Position numbers and translations under genes: made by a program
Notes under the pieces: generated by a model
What the model was told of the DNA's origin: nothing
Seen by the model: the letters and a program-made list of their open reading frames with translations, nothing else
Database searches by the model: none
Assembly (NCBI GenBank): GCA_002304785.1
Contig: DBMG01000013.1
Coordinates: forward strand, 17,486-81,485
Source: Candidatus Accumulibacter sp. UBA704
GTDB lineage: Bacteria > Pseudomonadota > Gammaproteobacteria > Burkholderiales > Rhodocyclaceae
Length of the DNA stretch: 64,000 nt
Reading direction: 5' to 3'
Shown: one piece after another, positions 16,282-25,567 of the stretch
Position numbering within the stretch: position 1 is the stretch's first letter
Layout: every line of letters starts with the position of its first letter

Positions 16282-18345
16282 TCAGGAGATGGCACGCGCG
16301 ACTTCGAGCAGCAGACGGAGCGCCCCCGCCATGAGCAGGGCAGTGACGAGTGAGTTCGTTACGGAGAACCAAGCTTCTTTCTTGCCCAGGGTCTTGAGCA
16401 TGACGGCAAACGTTGACAGGCAGGGTACATAGAACGTGAGGAAAACCAGGAAGGTGAATATCTGGACATGGTCAAGCAGTGGCGAGATTTCCAGCGTGCC
16501 CAGCGCCTGATAGATCATCAATAACGACAACTCCTTGCGCAACACCCCGAAAAGAATGGGCACACCCAGTGCGGCCGGAAGACCCAGCCACCACGAGGTG
16601 ATCGGGACGAGCGCCGTATTGATGACGGCGTCGGCACCGAAGTGATTGAGCAGCGCCAGGACGATGCTGCCCAGTACAAGCAGTGGGGTGACGATGGTGA
16701 CGATGTCGCTCGTGCGTTCCCATGTCTTGCTCCACAACTTGTTCCAGCGCGGCAGCGAGTAGGGCGGTATGGCCAGCACCATCCCCGGGGCACTGTCGGC
16801 AAAACGGCGGGACAGCAGTTTTCCGAGTGCGGCAATGACCACGAGGGTGAGCATGAAAATGGCGAATACCCCGGGCCCACCGAGATACTTCCCACCGATG
16901 GCCAGGATGATGGCCGAACGCGCCGAGCACGGGACGAAGGTGATCAGGGTAGCGGCGACGATTCTCTCGCGCCGCGACCCGGTCGCCGTGGCGGCGGATA
17001 TTGCCGGGACATTGCATCCCAGTCCGATGAGGAACGGCACGGCTACGCCGCCGTGCAGGCCGACCCTGTGGAAGCCGCGATCGACCACGAAAGCGACGCG
17101 GTGCATGACCCCGGACTCCTCCAGCGCAACGAGCAGCAGAACCAGCGGCAGCATATAGGGCGCAACGATACCGACCAGTCCAATCAGGCTGTCGGTTACC
17201 GCGCGTCCAACCACGCCTATCGTGGTTTCCGGTTGCCATTGCATGGCCCAGGCGGCCAGGCGTGCGGACGTCCATGAGTCGATCAGCGCGCTTGCCTCGA
17301 AGACGACCAGCAAAACCAGGGCGAAGATCAGCAGGCTGCCGAGTAATCCCCAGCGCGGGTGCAGAAACAGTTCATCCAGCCATCGCCGCCAGCCGTCGCC
17401 GGCGTCACTGCTGCGCGGACTGCTGACAGCCTCGAACAGCATCGCGGCGCGATGATGACGATCGGCATGCAACTCGTCCGGCAGGGGGCGCGGGAGGAGC
17501 TGCGTCGCTTCCTGCCGGGCTTGCGCGATTTCTGCCTGCAAGTCGGGGAAGTGCGTGGTCAGGGTCTTCAGGAAATAGTCGTCGTTCTCGGCCAGTTGGG
17601 AAAGCAGCAGGGCCCGCGGAATCCGGAATACGTCCTCGATTTCCGGGCGGGCGATGACGGCGTTTAGCGGCTGCAAGCTGTCGATGATATGTCGGGCGGG
17701 TGTCTGCGGTAGCGGGCAGGATTTTTCACGGGCTACCTTGAGAATAGTCTCAAACAGCGTCGCAATTCCCTTGCCCATGTGGGCAATGGTCGGGACGACC
17801 GGCGTGCCGAGGCGTTCGCTGAGCGTCTGGACGTTGACGTAGATCCCCTTCTTGCGCGCTTCATCGACCCGGTTGAGCGCGACGACCAGCGGCCGTCCGA
17901 AGAGGTTCAGTTCCAGCGTCAGTTCGAGATCCCGCTCTAGCGCCGTGGCGTCAACTACCTGGACCAGAACGTCCGGGGCGGGGAAATCCGGATGCTCTTC
18001 TGCGGCAAGCGGCAGCGAAGCGAGGGGCCAGCGATCACCCCACAGGAGGTACATGAGCACGACCTGGTCGTGCTCGCTCAGATGATGCAGCGAGTCGATC
18101 GAAGGCAGGTCGACCAGCGAGATCTGTTCAAGACCGACGTCGACGACACACTCCTGGTAGGCGCCCCCGATGCCCGCCAACCGTTCATGCGACACGACAG
18201 GGCTGGCGGCGTCGGCGAAGATCGTGCTCTTTCCGGCGCCGAAGCGCCCGATCAACGCCACGCGGGGACGTCGATGGCCCCGCAGCAGGGGGCCGCGCAG
18301 CGGAATTGTAGCCGTGGCGGGGGAGGCTTTCCCGTTTTCAGTCAT
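16282..18345 (-). CDS. feoB: FeoB-like ferrous iron transporter
   Basis: 687-residue inner-membrane protein with an N-terminal cytosolic G domain and a C-terminal permease. G1 is GRFGAGKST (~33-41), G4 is NRVD; G3 reads DLPS where FeoB normally has DLPG. The membrane part (~330-685) holds the FeoB hallmarks GCNVPAI and VPCSARSAI, including the pore-lining cysteines. The overall order matches FeoB, but the G domain is divergent and no feoA or feoC lies nearby. It is followed immediately by a small unknown gene. Fe2+ is the likely cargo, though the variant G domain leaves some doubt. No Fur box was seen upstream. Confidence 0.85.
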   Translation of the reverse strand: MTENGKASPATATIPLRGPLLRGHRRPRVALIGRFGAGKSTIFADAASPVVSHERLAGIGGAYQECVVDVGLEQISLVDLPSIDSLHHLSEHDQVVLMYLLWGDRWPLASLPLAAEEHPDFPAPDVLVQVVDATALERDLELTLELNLFGRPLVVALNRVDEARKKGIYVNVQTLSERLGTPVVPTIAHMGKGIATLFETILKVAREKSCPLPQTPARHIIDSLQPLNAVIARPEIEDVFRIPRALLLSQLAENDDYFLKTLTTHFPDLQAEIAQARQEATQLLPRPLPDELHADRHHRAAMLFEAVSSPRSSDAGDGWRRWLDELFLHPRWGLLGSLLIFALVLLVVFEASALIDSWTSARLAAWAMQWQPETTIGVVGRAVTDSLIGLVGIVAPYMLPLVLLLVALEESGVMHRVAFVVDRGFHRVGLHGGVAVPFLIGLGCNVPAISAATATGSRRERIVAATLITFVPCSARSAIILAIGGKYLGGPGVFAIFMLTLVVIAALGKLLSRRFADSAPGMVLAIPPYSLPRWNKLWSKTWERTSDIVTIVTPLLVLGSIVLALLNHFGADAVINTALVPITSWWLGLPAALGVPILFGVLRKELSLLMIYQALGTLEISPLLDHVQIFTFLVFLTFYVPCLSTFAVMLKTLGKKEAWFSVTNSLVTALLMAGALRLLLEVARAIS

Positions 18346-18564
18346 CGATCAACCCAGAAGGACCAAGGGGGGCGGTCGCACACCGGAATACGGACCGGGG
18401 CGGCCAATTTAACACCAATTGGTGGGCAGGCAAAACCCCGGCCTGCTTGCCTTTCCATGTCCCGGCGACGGTTCTGGGCGTGGCTCTCACAGGCGTTTGT
18501 GACGTAAGATCGCAGGCTTCGCGCCGTTTTCATTCCGCTTTTCCGCGTTCGTTTTTTGCCGCCC

Positions 18565-19317
18565 ATGCCTTTTCTTTCCGACCGCGCCCTGCTGAAGGCG
18601 CTGCTCGTTTCACTGTCGGCGCATGCCCTCCTGCTGCTGGAGGTGGCCCCGCTTTTGCCAGTGACGCCGGAGGCACCTCGGGCGGCCATTTCGGTCTCGA
18701 TGCAACGCGCTGGACGCGGAGCGCCCCTGCCTCCTGTCCGAGAGCCGGAACCCAAGGCGGCGGAAAAGCCGGCAGTTCCGAAAATTCCAGAGAAAAACAA
18801 AGCCGCGAAGGTTCTTGCCGTTCGCGAGCAGCCGTCCAGCACCATAGTAGTCCCTCCTCCATCTGTTCTGGCCGAGGATCAGGATGCCGTTGCGGCGCCG
18901 ACGGCGTCTGTGCCGGCCAAGGGCTCTGCGTCGGGCACTGCCGGCCGATCGCTGGCCGTCGATGTCCAGAAGTCCGGGGCGGGTGTTCAGCCCCCCGGGC
19001 AGGAAGGCCTCAGCGCCGACGAAGTCCGCCAATACCGGACTTCACTGGCGATCAGCGCCAAGCGCTTCAAGCGCTATCCAGCGTTGGCGCGGGAACGGGA
19101 GTGGGAGGGCCGTGTCGAGATTGCCCTCGATTTCCGGCGCTTGCGCCCTGTGCCGGAGCTTTCGGTCGCCAGTTCAAGCGGAAAGAAGATTCTGGACGAT
19201 CAAGCTCTGGAGATGATCCTTCAGGCGACGCGCGTGACCGATTTGCCTGCAAGCCTCAGAGATCGCGATTTTCAAGTACTCGTGCCGATCATCTTTAACC
19301 TGAACGACGAGCGTTGA
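18565..19317 (+). CDS. TonB-family energy transducer
   Basis: 250-residue protein with a TonB layout: one N-terminal membrane helix (~11-30), a Pro/Lys/Glu-rich periplasmic linker, and a C-terminal TonB fold (~160-250) containing RYPALARE and the terminal strand VLVPIIFNL. TonB proteins carry proton-motive energy to outer-membrane receptors. No exbB or exbD is adjacent, so it must borrow them from elsewhere. ATG 18565 is chosen over TTG 18556; neither has a strong ribosome-binding site. It converges on the NUDIX gene with a 2-base gap. Confidence 0.82.
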   Translation: MPFLSDRALLKALLVSLSAHALLLLEVAPLLPVTPEAPRAAISVSMQRAGRGAPLPPVREPEPKAAEKPAVPKIPEKNKAAKVLAVREQPSSTIVVPPPSVLAEDQDAVAAPTASVPAKGSASGTAGRSLAVDVQKSGAGVQPPGQEGLSADEVRQYRTSLAISAKRFKRYPALAREREWEGRVEIALDFRRLRPVPELSVASSSGKKILDDQALEMILQATRVTDLPASLRDRDFQVLVPIIFNLNDER

Positions 19318-19319
19318 GC

Positions 19320-19853
19320 TTACGGCGGCGGCAATGCGGTCTCGTGAAACTCGAAGTTGCCTGCACGGCGATCGCTGAAATAGGCCTCGAGGCACAAAGC
19401 GACGCTGCTGAAGGCTAGTTCGTCCCAAGGAATCTGGCTTTCCGTGAAAAGCATCGTCTCCAGGCTTTCCTCGCCGGCGCCGAAATCAGCATCGAGCATC
19501 TGACCGCGGTAAAAGAGGTGCACCTGGCTGATGTGCGGAATGTTGACCAGGGCAAAGAGCTGCTCGATCCTTACTCGCGCGCACGCTTCCTCGAATGTCT
19601 CGCGCAAGGCCGCCTCGACGGTCGATTCGCCGTTCTCCATGAAGCCTGCGGGCAGTGTCCACAGCCCGTAGCGAGGCTCGATGGCGCGCCGGCAGAGCAG
19701 AATGCGGTCTTGCCATTCGGCGATGCAGCCGATGATCAGTTTCGGATTCAGGTAGTGAATCTCACCGCATTGCGGGCAGACGTGCCGCAGGTGCGAATCA
19801 CCCTCGGGAATACGCAGTTCGACCTTGGCCCCGCATTGGGTGCAATAGTTCAT
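19320..19853 (-). CDS. NUDIX hydrolase with zinc ribbon
   Basis: 177-residue hydrolase of nucleoside diphosphate-linked compounds. Two CxxC pairs (residues 4-7 CTQC, 26-29 CPQC) form an N-terminal zinc ribbon like that of NudC-type NADH pyrophosphatases, but the protein is much shorter than NudC. The Nudix box runs G-x5-E-x7-RE-TF-EE-A-C, with Cys replacing the usual final Gly; the catalytic glutamates are intact. Substrate is unknown. It is read alone, convergent to the TonB-like gene. Confidence 0.88.
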   Translation of the reverse strand: MNYCTQCGAKVELRIPEGDSHLRHVCPQCGEIHYLNPKLIIGCIAEWQDRILLCRRAIEPRYGLWTLPAGFMENGESTVEAALRETFEEACARVRIEQLFALVNIPHISQVHLFYRGQMLDADFGAGEESLETMLFTESQIPWDELAFSSVALCLEAYFSDRRAGNFEFHETALPPP

Positions 19854-19952
19854 GTCCGGATATCTTCGCTCTTTGCGGCGATTCTAGCCGATTCGCTGGC
19901 AGAGTGTTTTCGCGGGAGCGGGACAACGAAACGGCATGCCATCCTTTTTTAT

Positions 19953-19980
19953 TTGCCGTCGAAGGCCATCCCGCTACAAT
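19953..19980 (+). promoter_or_regulatory. Candidate sigma-70 promoter of motA-cheA
   Basis: TTGCCG (19953-19958), 16-bp spacer and TACAAT (19975-19980, 5 of 6 matches). It lies 54 bases before motA. No sigma-28 pattern (TAAA-N15-GCCG) was found in this intergenic region. Confidence 0.4.
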
Positions 19981-20033
19981 ATCAGCGGAAAGCGGAATTC
20001 ATGGTCATGCATGGCATGGCTCAGGGGGATTGA

Positions 20034-20891
20034 ATGTTTCTCATCGTTGGCTACGTCATCATCCTGGCGGCGTCTGTCGGGACGTACTCGGTTCACGGCA
20101 GTCTGGCTGCCTTGTGGGTGCCGCTGGAGTATCTGGCCATCGTCGGTCTGACGATCGGCGGGTTTGTGGCCGGAAACGATATCAAGGTCATCAAGGCGAC
20201 CATCGGAGCGCTGCCGAGTATCTTCAAAGGGGCAAAATACAACAAGGCCGCCTACGTTGATCTGCTGGCCATGCTTTTCGAGGTGCTGGCGAAAGTCCGC
20301 AAGGAAGGCTTGATGTCGATCGAGAACGACGTCGAGAACCCCCATGAAAGTCCGATTTTCGGCAAATATCCTTCGATCTCTCACGATCACCACGTGATGG
20401 AATTCATCACCGACTACCTGCGGATGATGGTAGGGGGCAACCTGAACGCGCTGGAAATCGAAAACCTGATGGACATGGAGATCGAAACGCATCACCACGA
20501 GGTGGAAGTTCCCGGGCACGTGATGGCCAAGACCGGCGACGCGACACCAGCGTTCGGTATCGTCGTGGCAGTCATGGGGGTGGTGAACGTCATGGGTTCG
20601 GTGGGTGAGCCGCCCGCCGTCCTGGGCAAGATGATCGGCGGCGCTCTTGTCGGAACATTTTTGGGTATTCTGATCTCCTATGGCTTTGTTCAGCCGATTG
20701 CATCATTGCTGGAACAAAAGGCACATGAAGGATCCAAGATCTACCAGGTGATCAAGGTCGTACTGCTGGCGTCGATGTCGGGCTATGCCCCGCAGGTGGC
20801 CGTCGAGTTCGGGCGCAAGGTGCTCTTTTCCACCGACCGTCCGACGTTTACCGAGCTCGAGGAAGAACTCAAGGCGCGCAAGGGCAAGTAG
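20034..20891 (+). CDS. motA: Flagellar stator protein MotA
   Basis: 285-residue inner-membrane protein; five copies surround two MotB to form the proton-driven stator. Four membrane helices are visible (~1-20, 33-50, 170-190, 201-220) with a large cytoplasmic loop between helices 2 and 3 that contacts FliG. GDATPAFGIVVAVMG carries the conserved channel proline (near 173). Length and sequence are of the E. coli type, unlike the shorter MotC at 35120. AGGGGG precedes the ATG. motB follows after 27 bases. It opens the motility and chemotaxis block ending at 28791. Confidence 0.97.
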   Translation: MFLIVGYVIILAASVGTYSVHGSLAALWVPLEYLAIVGLTIGGFVAGNDIKVIKATIGALPSIFKGAKYNKAAYVDLLAMLFEVLAKVRKEGLMSIENDVENPHESPIFGKYPSISHDHHVMEFITDYLRMMVGGNLNALEIENLMDMEIETHHHEVEVPGHVMAKTGDATPAFGIVVAVMGVVNVMGSVGEPPAVLGKMIGGALVGTFLGILISYGFVQPIASLLEQKAHEGSKIYQVIKVVLLASMSGYAPQVAVEFGRKVLFSTDRPTFTELEEELKARKGK

Positions 20892-20918
20892 CCCCTGCTT
20901 GCAGAGCGAGGTTACTGA

Positions 20919-21881
20919 ATGAGCGAAGATCTCCGTCCGATCGTCATCAAGCGCATCAAGAAAGGTGGCGCGGCTCACCACGGAGGGGCGTGGAAGATCG
21001 CTTACGCCGACTTTGTGACGGCAATGATGGCCTTCTTCCTGCTGATGTGGCTCCTGGGGTCAACGGCGAACGGAGACTTGAAGGGTATCGCCGATTACTT
21101 CCAGAACCCGCTGAAGGTCAGCATGTCCGGAGGTTCTGGAGCCGGTGACGCGACCAGCATCCTGAAGGGAGGGGGCAAGAGTCTCACGAGCACTTCTGGT
21201 CAGGTTAAGGACGGCGATGTCGAAGCCGCCCAGAGGAAGAAACTTCCGAACACGCGGGATGCCAAGACCGAGGATTTGCGCAAGGAGTTCGAACGCCGGG
21301 AAAAACTGTCGCTCAACGAGCTCAAGGGGAATATTGAAAAACTGATAGAGGCCAATTCCATGCTCCGTCAGTTCAAGAACCAGTTGCTGATGGACGTGAC
21401 CAGCGAAGGCTTGCGCATTCAGATCATTGACGAGAAGAACCGCCCGATGTTCGATTCCAGCAGCGCCGAACTCAAACCCTATTCGAAAGTGATCCTGAGA
21501 GAAATCGGCAAGGCGCTGAATTCCGTTCCGAACAAGGTCAGTTTTTCGGGGCATACCGATGCGGCACAGTTTGGTGGTGGCGAAAAGGGTTTTTCCAATT
21601 GGGAACTGTCGGCAAATCGGGCGAATGCGTCGCGTCGGGAAATGATCGCTGGCGGCATGGACGAAAACAAAGTGTTGCGGGTCGTTGGCCTGTCTTCCAC
21701 CGTGCTGTTCGACAAGAATGACCCGTTGAGTCCGTCCAATCGGCGAATCAATATTGTCGTTCTGAATAAGCGCACCGAAGAGGCAATGTTGCTGGAGGAT
21801 GGGAGCGCTACGGTGACTGTGGACGGTCAGACCGAACCGGATGTCCTGTCCTCACCGGAAAAGCCGAGAAACGGGACGTGA
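20919..21881 (+). CDS. motB: Flagellar stator protein MotB
   Basis: 320-residue partner of MotA. After a basic N-terminus comes one membrane helix that starts with YADF; Asp31 is the proton-binding residue. A plug/linker region follows, then an OmpA-like peptidoglycan-binding domain (~180-295: SFSGHTDA, NWELSANRA, NRRINIVV). The domain anchors the stator to the cell wall. It is co-transcribed with motA and followed by cheR after 53 bases. Confidence 0.97.
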   Translation: MSEDLRPIVIKRIKKGGAAHHGGAWKIAYADFVTAMMAFFLLMWLLGSTANGDLKGIADYFQNPLKVSMSGGSGAGDATSILKGGGKSLTSTSGQVKDGDVEAAQRKKLPNTRDAKTEDLRKEFERREKLSLNELKGNIEKLIEANSMLRQFKNQLLMDVTSEGLRIQIIDEKNRPMFDSSSAELKPYSKVILREIGKALNSVPNKVSFSGHTDAAQFGGGEKGFSNWELSANRANASRREMIAGGMDENKVLRVVGLSSTVLFDKNDPLSPSNRRINIVVLNKRTEEAMLLEDGSATVTVDGQTEPDVLSSPEKPRNGT

Positions 21882-21934
21882 ACCAGCCGATGCAAGGCGT
21901 ATTGGCCGCGCGAAGGCGACAATCGAGGTGATTC

Positions 21935-22810
21935 GTGATCGATAACAATTCCTTATGGGGGAAACCGCTGCCACAGCGCGAAACGGGCGAGCGCGAATTC
22001 GTGTTTACCGTGGCCGATTTTGAGCGGGTCCGCAAGCTGATCTATGAACACGCCGGAATTTCCCTTTCTTCCGCCAAGCAGGATATGGTCTATAGTCGGC
22101 TGGCCAGGCGTCTGCGCGAGACGCGCCTGAAATCTTTCGGCGAATACCTGGCGCTTCTGGAACGTGGCGACAAAGCCGAGTGGGAAAAGTTCGTCAATTC
22201 GTTGACGACCAATCTCACCTCATTCTTTCGTGAGCCGCATCACTTCCCCATCCTCGCCGAACAGTTGAAGAAACTGCAAGGCAAGCCGGCCATAAAGATC
22301 TGGTGCTGTGCTTCCTCGACGGGAGAGGAACCGTACAGTATTGCCATGACGGTAGTCGAGACCTTCAATAGCTTCAACGTTCCGGTTTCCATTTTTGCCA
22401 CCGACCTGGATACCAACGTGCTGGCGACGGCAGCCAAGGGGATCTACGCTTCTGATCGCGTGGAAAGGCTGTCATCCGAGCGGCTTAACCGTTTTTTTGT
22501 CAGAACTCCGGGGGGGCAGGACGGAACCTTCGCCGTACGCCCGGAGTTGCGGCGGTTGATCACTTTTCAGCGCTTGAACTTGCTCGAGCCGAACTGGAGC
22601 GTGCGCGGGCCTCTGGATGCACTGTTCTGTCGCAACGTAATGATCTATTTCGACAAACCGACGCAATACAAGATACTCAAGCGATTCGCTCCGTTGATGG
22701 ATAACAACGGACTGCTTTTCGCCGGTCATTCGGAGAGTTTTCTGCACGCGGCTGACTTGTTCCGCTCGCAAGGAAAAACGGTGTACGAGTTGACAACCAG
22801 GGTTCGCTGA
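21935..22810 (+). CDS. cheR: Chemotaxis methyltransferase CheR
   Basis: 291-residue cytosolic enzyme that uses S-adenosylmethionine to methylate glutamates on chemoreceptors. It has an N-terminal helical CheR domain (~25-80) and a Rossmann domain with the SAM motif [12 protein letters not shown] (~127). [10 protein letters not shown] is the standard late motif. The start is GTG with GAGG 6 bases upstream. cheB begins one base after its stop, so translation is coupled. Confidence 0.96.
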   Translation: MIDNNSLWGKPLPQRETGEREFVFTVADFERVRKLIYEHAGISLSSAKQDMVYSRLARRLRETRLKSFGEYLALLERGDKAEWEKFVNSLTTNLTSFFREPHHFPILAEQLKKLQGKPAIKIWCCASSTGEEPYSIAMTVVETFNSFNVPVSIFATDLDTNVLATAAKGIYASDRVERLSSERLNRFFVRTPGGQDGTFAVRPELRRLITFQRLNLLEPNWSVRGPLDALFCRNVMIYFDKPTQYKILKRFAPLMDNNGLLFAGHSESFLHAADLFRSQGKTVYELTTRVR

Positions 22811-22811
22811 G

Positions 22812-23441
22812 ATGGACAAGGCAAGCTCTGCAGCGGGGGCTCTGCCGCGGCCTTTGCTCAGTGCCGGGCGCGTAATTTTCGTGGGGGCGTCGACCGGGGG
22901 AACGGAAGCCGTCAAGACGTTCTTGATGGGAATACCGGCGAACTGCCCACCGATAATGATCGTTCAGCACATGCCCGAATCCTTTACCGGTTCGTTTGCC
23001 GCGCGGCTGAACGGGTTGTGCCAGCCCCGGGTGATCGAAGCAAGCGGTGGCGAGGTCGTTGCGCCCGGGACCGTCTATATTTCGCCCGGCCATTCCCATA
23101 TGAGAATCCGGCGCTCCGGTGCCGGGTATGTTACGGAGCTGCTCAAGACCGCACCCGTCAACCGGCATCGTCCTTCGGTGGACGTGCTATTCGATTCGGC
23201 GGCTGAGGTTGTCGGACGCAACGCCATTGGGGTGATCCTGACTGGGATGGGAAAGGACGGCGCACAAGGCCTGCTCCGGATGCGGAAAGCCGGAGCCCGG
23301 ACCTTTGGCCAGGACGAGGCGAGCTGCGTGGTCTACGGTATGCCGCGGGAAGCAGCGCTGATTGGCGCGGTTGAGGAGGCGGCCTGCCTGAGTGAGTTGG
23401 CGCAGAAAGTTCTTGCCGCGCTCGGCAAGATGGGAGGATAA
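22812..23441 (+). CDS. cheB: CheB-type methylesterase lacking the receiver domain
   Basis: 209-residue protein covering only the CheB catalytic domain; ordinary CheB is ~350 residues with an N-terminal receiver. The triad is complete: Ser in GASTGGTE, His in VQHMP and Asp in GMGKDGAQG. It removes methyl groups from, or deamidates, chemoreceptors. The first ~18 residues are a short unstructured leader, and the gene starts one base after cheR, so there is no room for a lost receiver domain. Without the receiver it cannot be activated by CheA phosphorylation in the usual way. cheD is absent. Confidence 0.9.
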   Translation: MDKASSAAGALPRPLLSAGRVIFVGASTGGTEAVKTFLMGIPANCPPIMIVQHMPESFTGSFAARLNGLCQPRVIEASGGEVVAPGTVYISPGHSHMRIRRSGAGYVTELLKTAPVNRHRPSVDVLFDSAAEVVGRNAIGVILTGMGKDGAQGLLRMRKAGARTFGQDEASCVVYGMPREAALIGAVEEAACLSELAQKVLAALGKMGG

Positions 23442-23478
23442 CCAGCCGATGACAAGGAATTGTGGCGTGCCTCGGCGG

Positions 23479-23494
23479 TGGCCTTGAAACTGCT
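23479..23494 (+). promoter_or_regulatory. Possible sigma-54 promoter before the cheV pair
   Basis: TGGCCTTGAAACTGCT has GG and GC exactly 10 bases apart and matches TGGC and TGCT of the consensus TGGCAC-N5-TTGCW. It lies in the 161-bp gap after cheB, about 110 bases before cheV. It is less complete than the flgB and fliE sites, so it is tentative. Confidence 0.35.
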
Positions 23495-23602
23495 CCGGTT
23501 CCCCGCCTTTGTTTATGGGGGGTTGTGGTGAAATGGCAAGCGTTCGATTAAGATGCGAAATAAAGGGTTGTATCGCTATTTGCCCAATTAAGGGGATCAG
23601 GC

Positions 23603-24574
23603 ATGTCAGAGCTGCTTAAAAGCATAGATGCGCGCACGAAGCTCGCCGGCACGAACAAGCTGGAAATCTTGTTGTTTACTCTCGGCACGAACTCGGTCAC
23701 GGGGCGTCGGGAAACCTTCGGCATCAATGTGTTCAAGGTTCGCGAGGTGATGCGTACGCCTCCCATAACGGCGGCGCCGGAAATGCCCGCCTCGGTCGAA
23801 GGCATGGTCAGCCTGCGCGGGGCGCTGGTTCCTGTCGTCGATCTGGCGAAGTATGCGGGTGTTGCGACCGATTCACCCCGGTCGATCATGATCGTCACTG
23901 AATACGCCGGGCATACGCAGGGCTTTTTGGTCGAAGGGGTCGATACCATCTTGCGGCTCGATTGGAGTCAGATGAAAGTCCCGCCGGATATGATGATGGC
24001 CGAGATGGGAGGGCTGGTGACGGCCGTCACTGAACTGCCGGACGGGCGTCTGGTGATGATGATGGACGTCGAGAAAGTCCTTTCGGAAACGACGAAATAT
24101 GACGACGAGGTGGTGTATCGCAATATCAAGCCGCTTAATGATCCGTCCCTGACAGTTTTTTTTGCCGATGATTCTGTTGTCGCACGCAAACAGATCGTCC
24201 GTACGCTCAATGCAATGCACGTGAAGTACGTGGAAGCGATCAACGGCCGCGCGGCGTGGGAGGAATTGGAAAAAATAGCCGCCTATGCGCAAGCTTCCGG
24301 TCAGCAGGTTTCCGATCTGGTTAGCCTGATTCTGACCGACGTCGAGATGCCAGAAATGGACGGATATATCCTGACGAAGAAGATAAAGACCGACCCGCGT
24401 TTTGCTGGAGTACCGGTAATCATGCATTCCTCGCTCTCCGGCATGTCCAACCAGCAATTGGGCAAGTCTGTGGGAGTTGATGAATACGTACCCAAGTTCG
24501 AACCGCAAAAACTCTCCGAAACATTGACGCGGCGTCTGCTCGGGTCGGTTCCCGTTGCCCAGGCAAATGACTGA
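23603..24574 (+). CDS. cheV: Chemotaxis coupling protein CheV (first copy)
   Basis: 323-residue fusion of a CheW-like coupling domain (~20-165) with a C-terminal receiver (~178-315). The receiver has the acidic pair FFADDS and the phospho-acceptor Asp in LTDVEMPEMDG. CheV links CheA to chemoreceptors, and phosphorylation tunes signalling. The CheW part carries GTNSVTGRRETFGINVFKV, a few residues longer than the second copy. Twenty-six bases separate it from its paralogue. No cheW exists in this cluster, so CheV may be the main coupler here. Confidence 0.95.
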   Translation: MSELLKSIDARTKLAGTNKLEILLFTLGTNSVTGRRETFGINVFKVREVMRTPPITAAPEMPASVEGMVSLRGALVPVVDLAKYAGVATDSPRSIMIVTEYAGHTQGFLVEGVDTILRLDWSQMKVPPDMMMAEMGGLVTAVTELPDGRLVMMMDVEKVLSETTKYDDEVVYRNIKPLNDPSLTVFFADDSVVARKQIVRTLNAMHVKYVEAINGRAAWEELEKIAAYAQASGQQVSDLVSLILTDVEMPEMDGYILTKKIKTDPRFAGVPVIMHSSLSGMSNQQLGKSVGVDEYVPKFEPQKLSETLTRRLLGSVPVAQAND

Positions 24575-24600
24575 GGCGCTAATTTCATTGGAGTACGGCG

Positions 24601-25545
24601 ATGGCAATGGATCTGGTTGAAAAGAAAAACCTGCTTGATAGCGTTGATGCCAGAACCAGGTTGGCTGGTTCCAACAAGATGGAGATCCTGCTCTTTTCCC
24701 TCGGAACGCGGGAAACGTTCGGGATCAATGTGTTCAAGGTGCGCGAAGTCGGGCGCACACCCCATATCACCAAGACTCCGAACATGCCGAAAGGCGTCGA
24801 GGGACTCGTCTCGCTGCGCGGGAATGTGATTCCCGTCCTGTCGCTGGTCAGTTTTCTCGAGCACCAGGATCAGCCGATCGAGCGAGGCAAGACCATGATG
24901 GTCGCTGAGTATTCCAAGCGAACACTGGGTTTCCTGGTCCACGAGGTCGACCGGATTATCCGCGTTGACTGGGAGAAGGTTCGGGCTCCAGAGAGCGTGC
25001 TCTCGTCGAATCAAGGACTGATTACGGCTATAACGGAATTGGAAAACGGCACGCTTGTTTCGCTTCTCGATGTCGAGCAGATACTGGCCAACGCGTTCGG
25101 TGAAGCGATCATCGTGGACGTGCCGCCTGCTCAGGTTGCGCAAGAAACAGGCGTGTTCTTCGTCGACGATTCGGTCGTTGCGCGGAAAAAGATCGCGGAA
25201 GTGTTCGATAAACTCGGGGTCAAGCACAAGCATGCCACGAATGGCGCCGAGGCTTGGACGCGTCTCCAGGGGCTTGCTGCTCATTCGCAGCAGACCGGAG
25301 GGACGTTGCGCGATGAAGTGCGCCTGATTCTCGTCGATGCGGAAATGCCGGAGATGGATGGCTATGTATTGACGAAACACATCAAGTCGGACCCGCGCTT
25401 CTCGGGGATCCCGGTGGTGATGCATTCCTCGTTGTCGTCCGAAGCCAATCGCGCAATGGGGCAGGCGGTTGGGGTGGATGCTTATGTTGCAAAATTCGAT
25501 GCCGAGGTGTTGGCGGATACCTTGCGCCCCTTGCTTGAGCGATAA
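24601..25545 (+). CDS. cheV: Chemotaxis coupling protein CheV (second copy)
   Basis: 314-residue paralogue of the preceding protein with the same CheW-like domain (~20-165) and receiver (~180-310; FFVDDS, LVDAEMPEMDG). The copies share the domain order and short blocks (DARTRLAGSNKMEILLF, NVFKVREV) but have diverged clearly, so this is an old tandem duplication rather than a recent one. Different receptor preferences are plausible but not visible in the sequence. Confidence 0.95.
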   Translation: MAMDLVEKKNLLDSVDARTRLAGSNKMEILLFSLGTRETFGINVFKVREVGRTPHITKTPNMPKGVEGLVSLRGNVIPVLSLVSFLEHQDQPIERGKTMMVAEYSKRTLGFLVHEVDRIIRVDWEKVRAPESVLSSNQGLITAITELENGTLVSLLDVEQILANAFGEAIIVDVPPAQVAQETGVFFVDDSVVARKKIAEVFDKLGVKHKHATNGAEAWTRLQGLAAHSQQTGGTLRDEVRLILVDAEMPEMDGYVLTKHIKSDPRFSGIPVVMHSSLSSEANRAMGQAVGVDAYVAKFDAEVLADTLRPLLER

Positions 25546-25567
25546 GAAAACCAGGAGTAAATGAAGA

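Noticed and set aside
23561..23588. Sigma-28-like TAAA...GCCC before cheV
   Set aside because: The spacing is 17 rather than 15 bases and the -10 match is poor.
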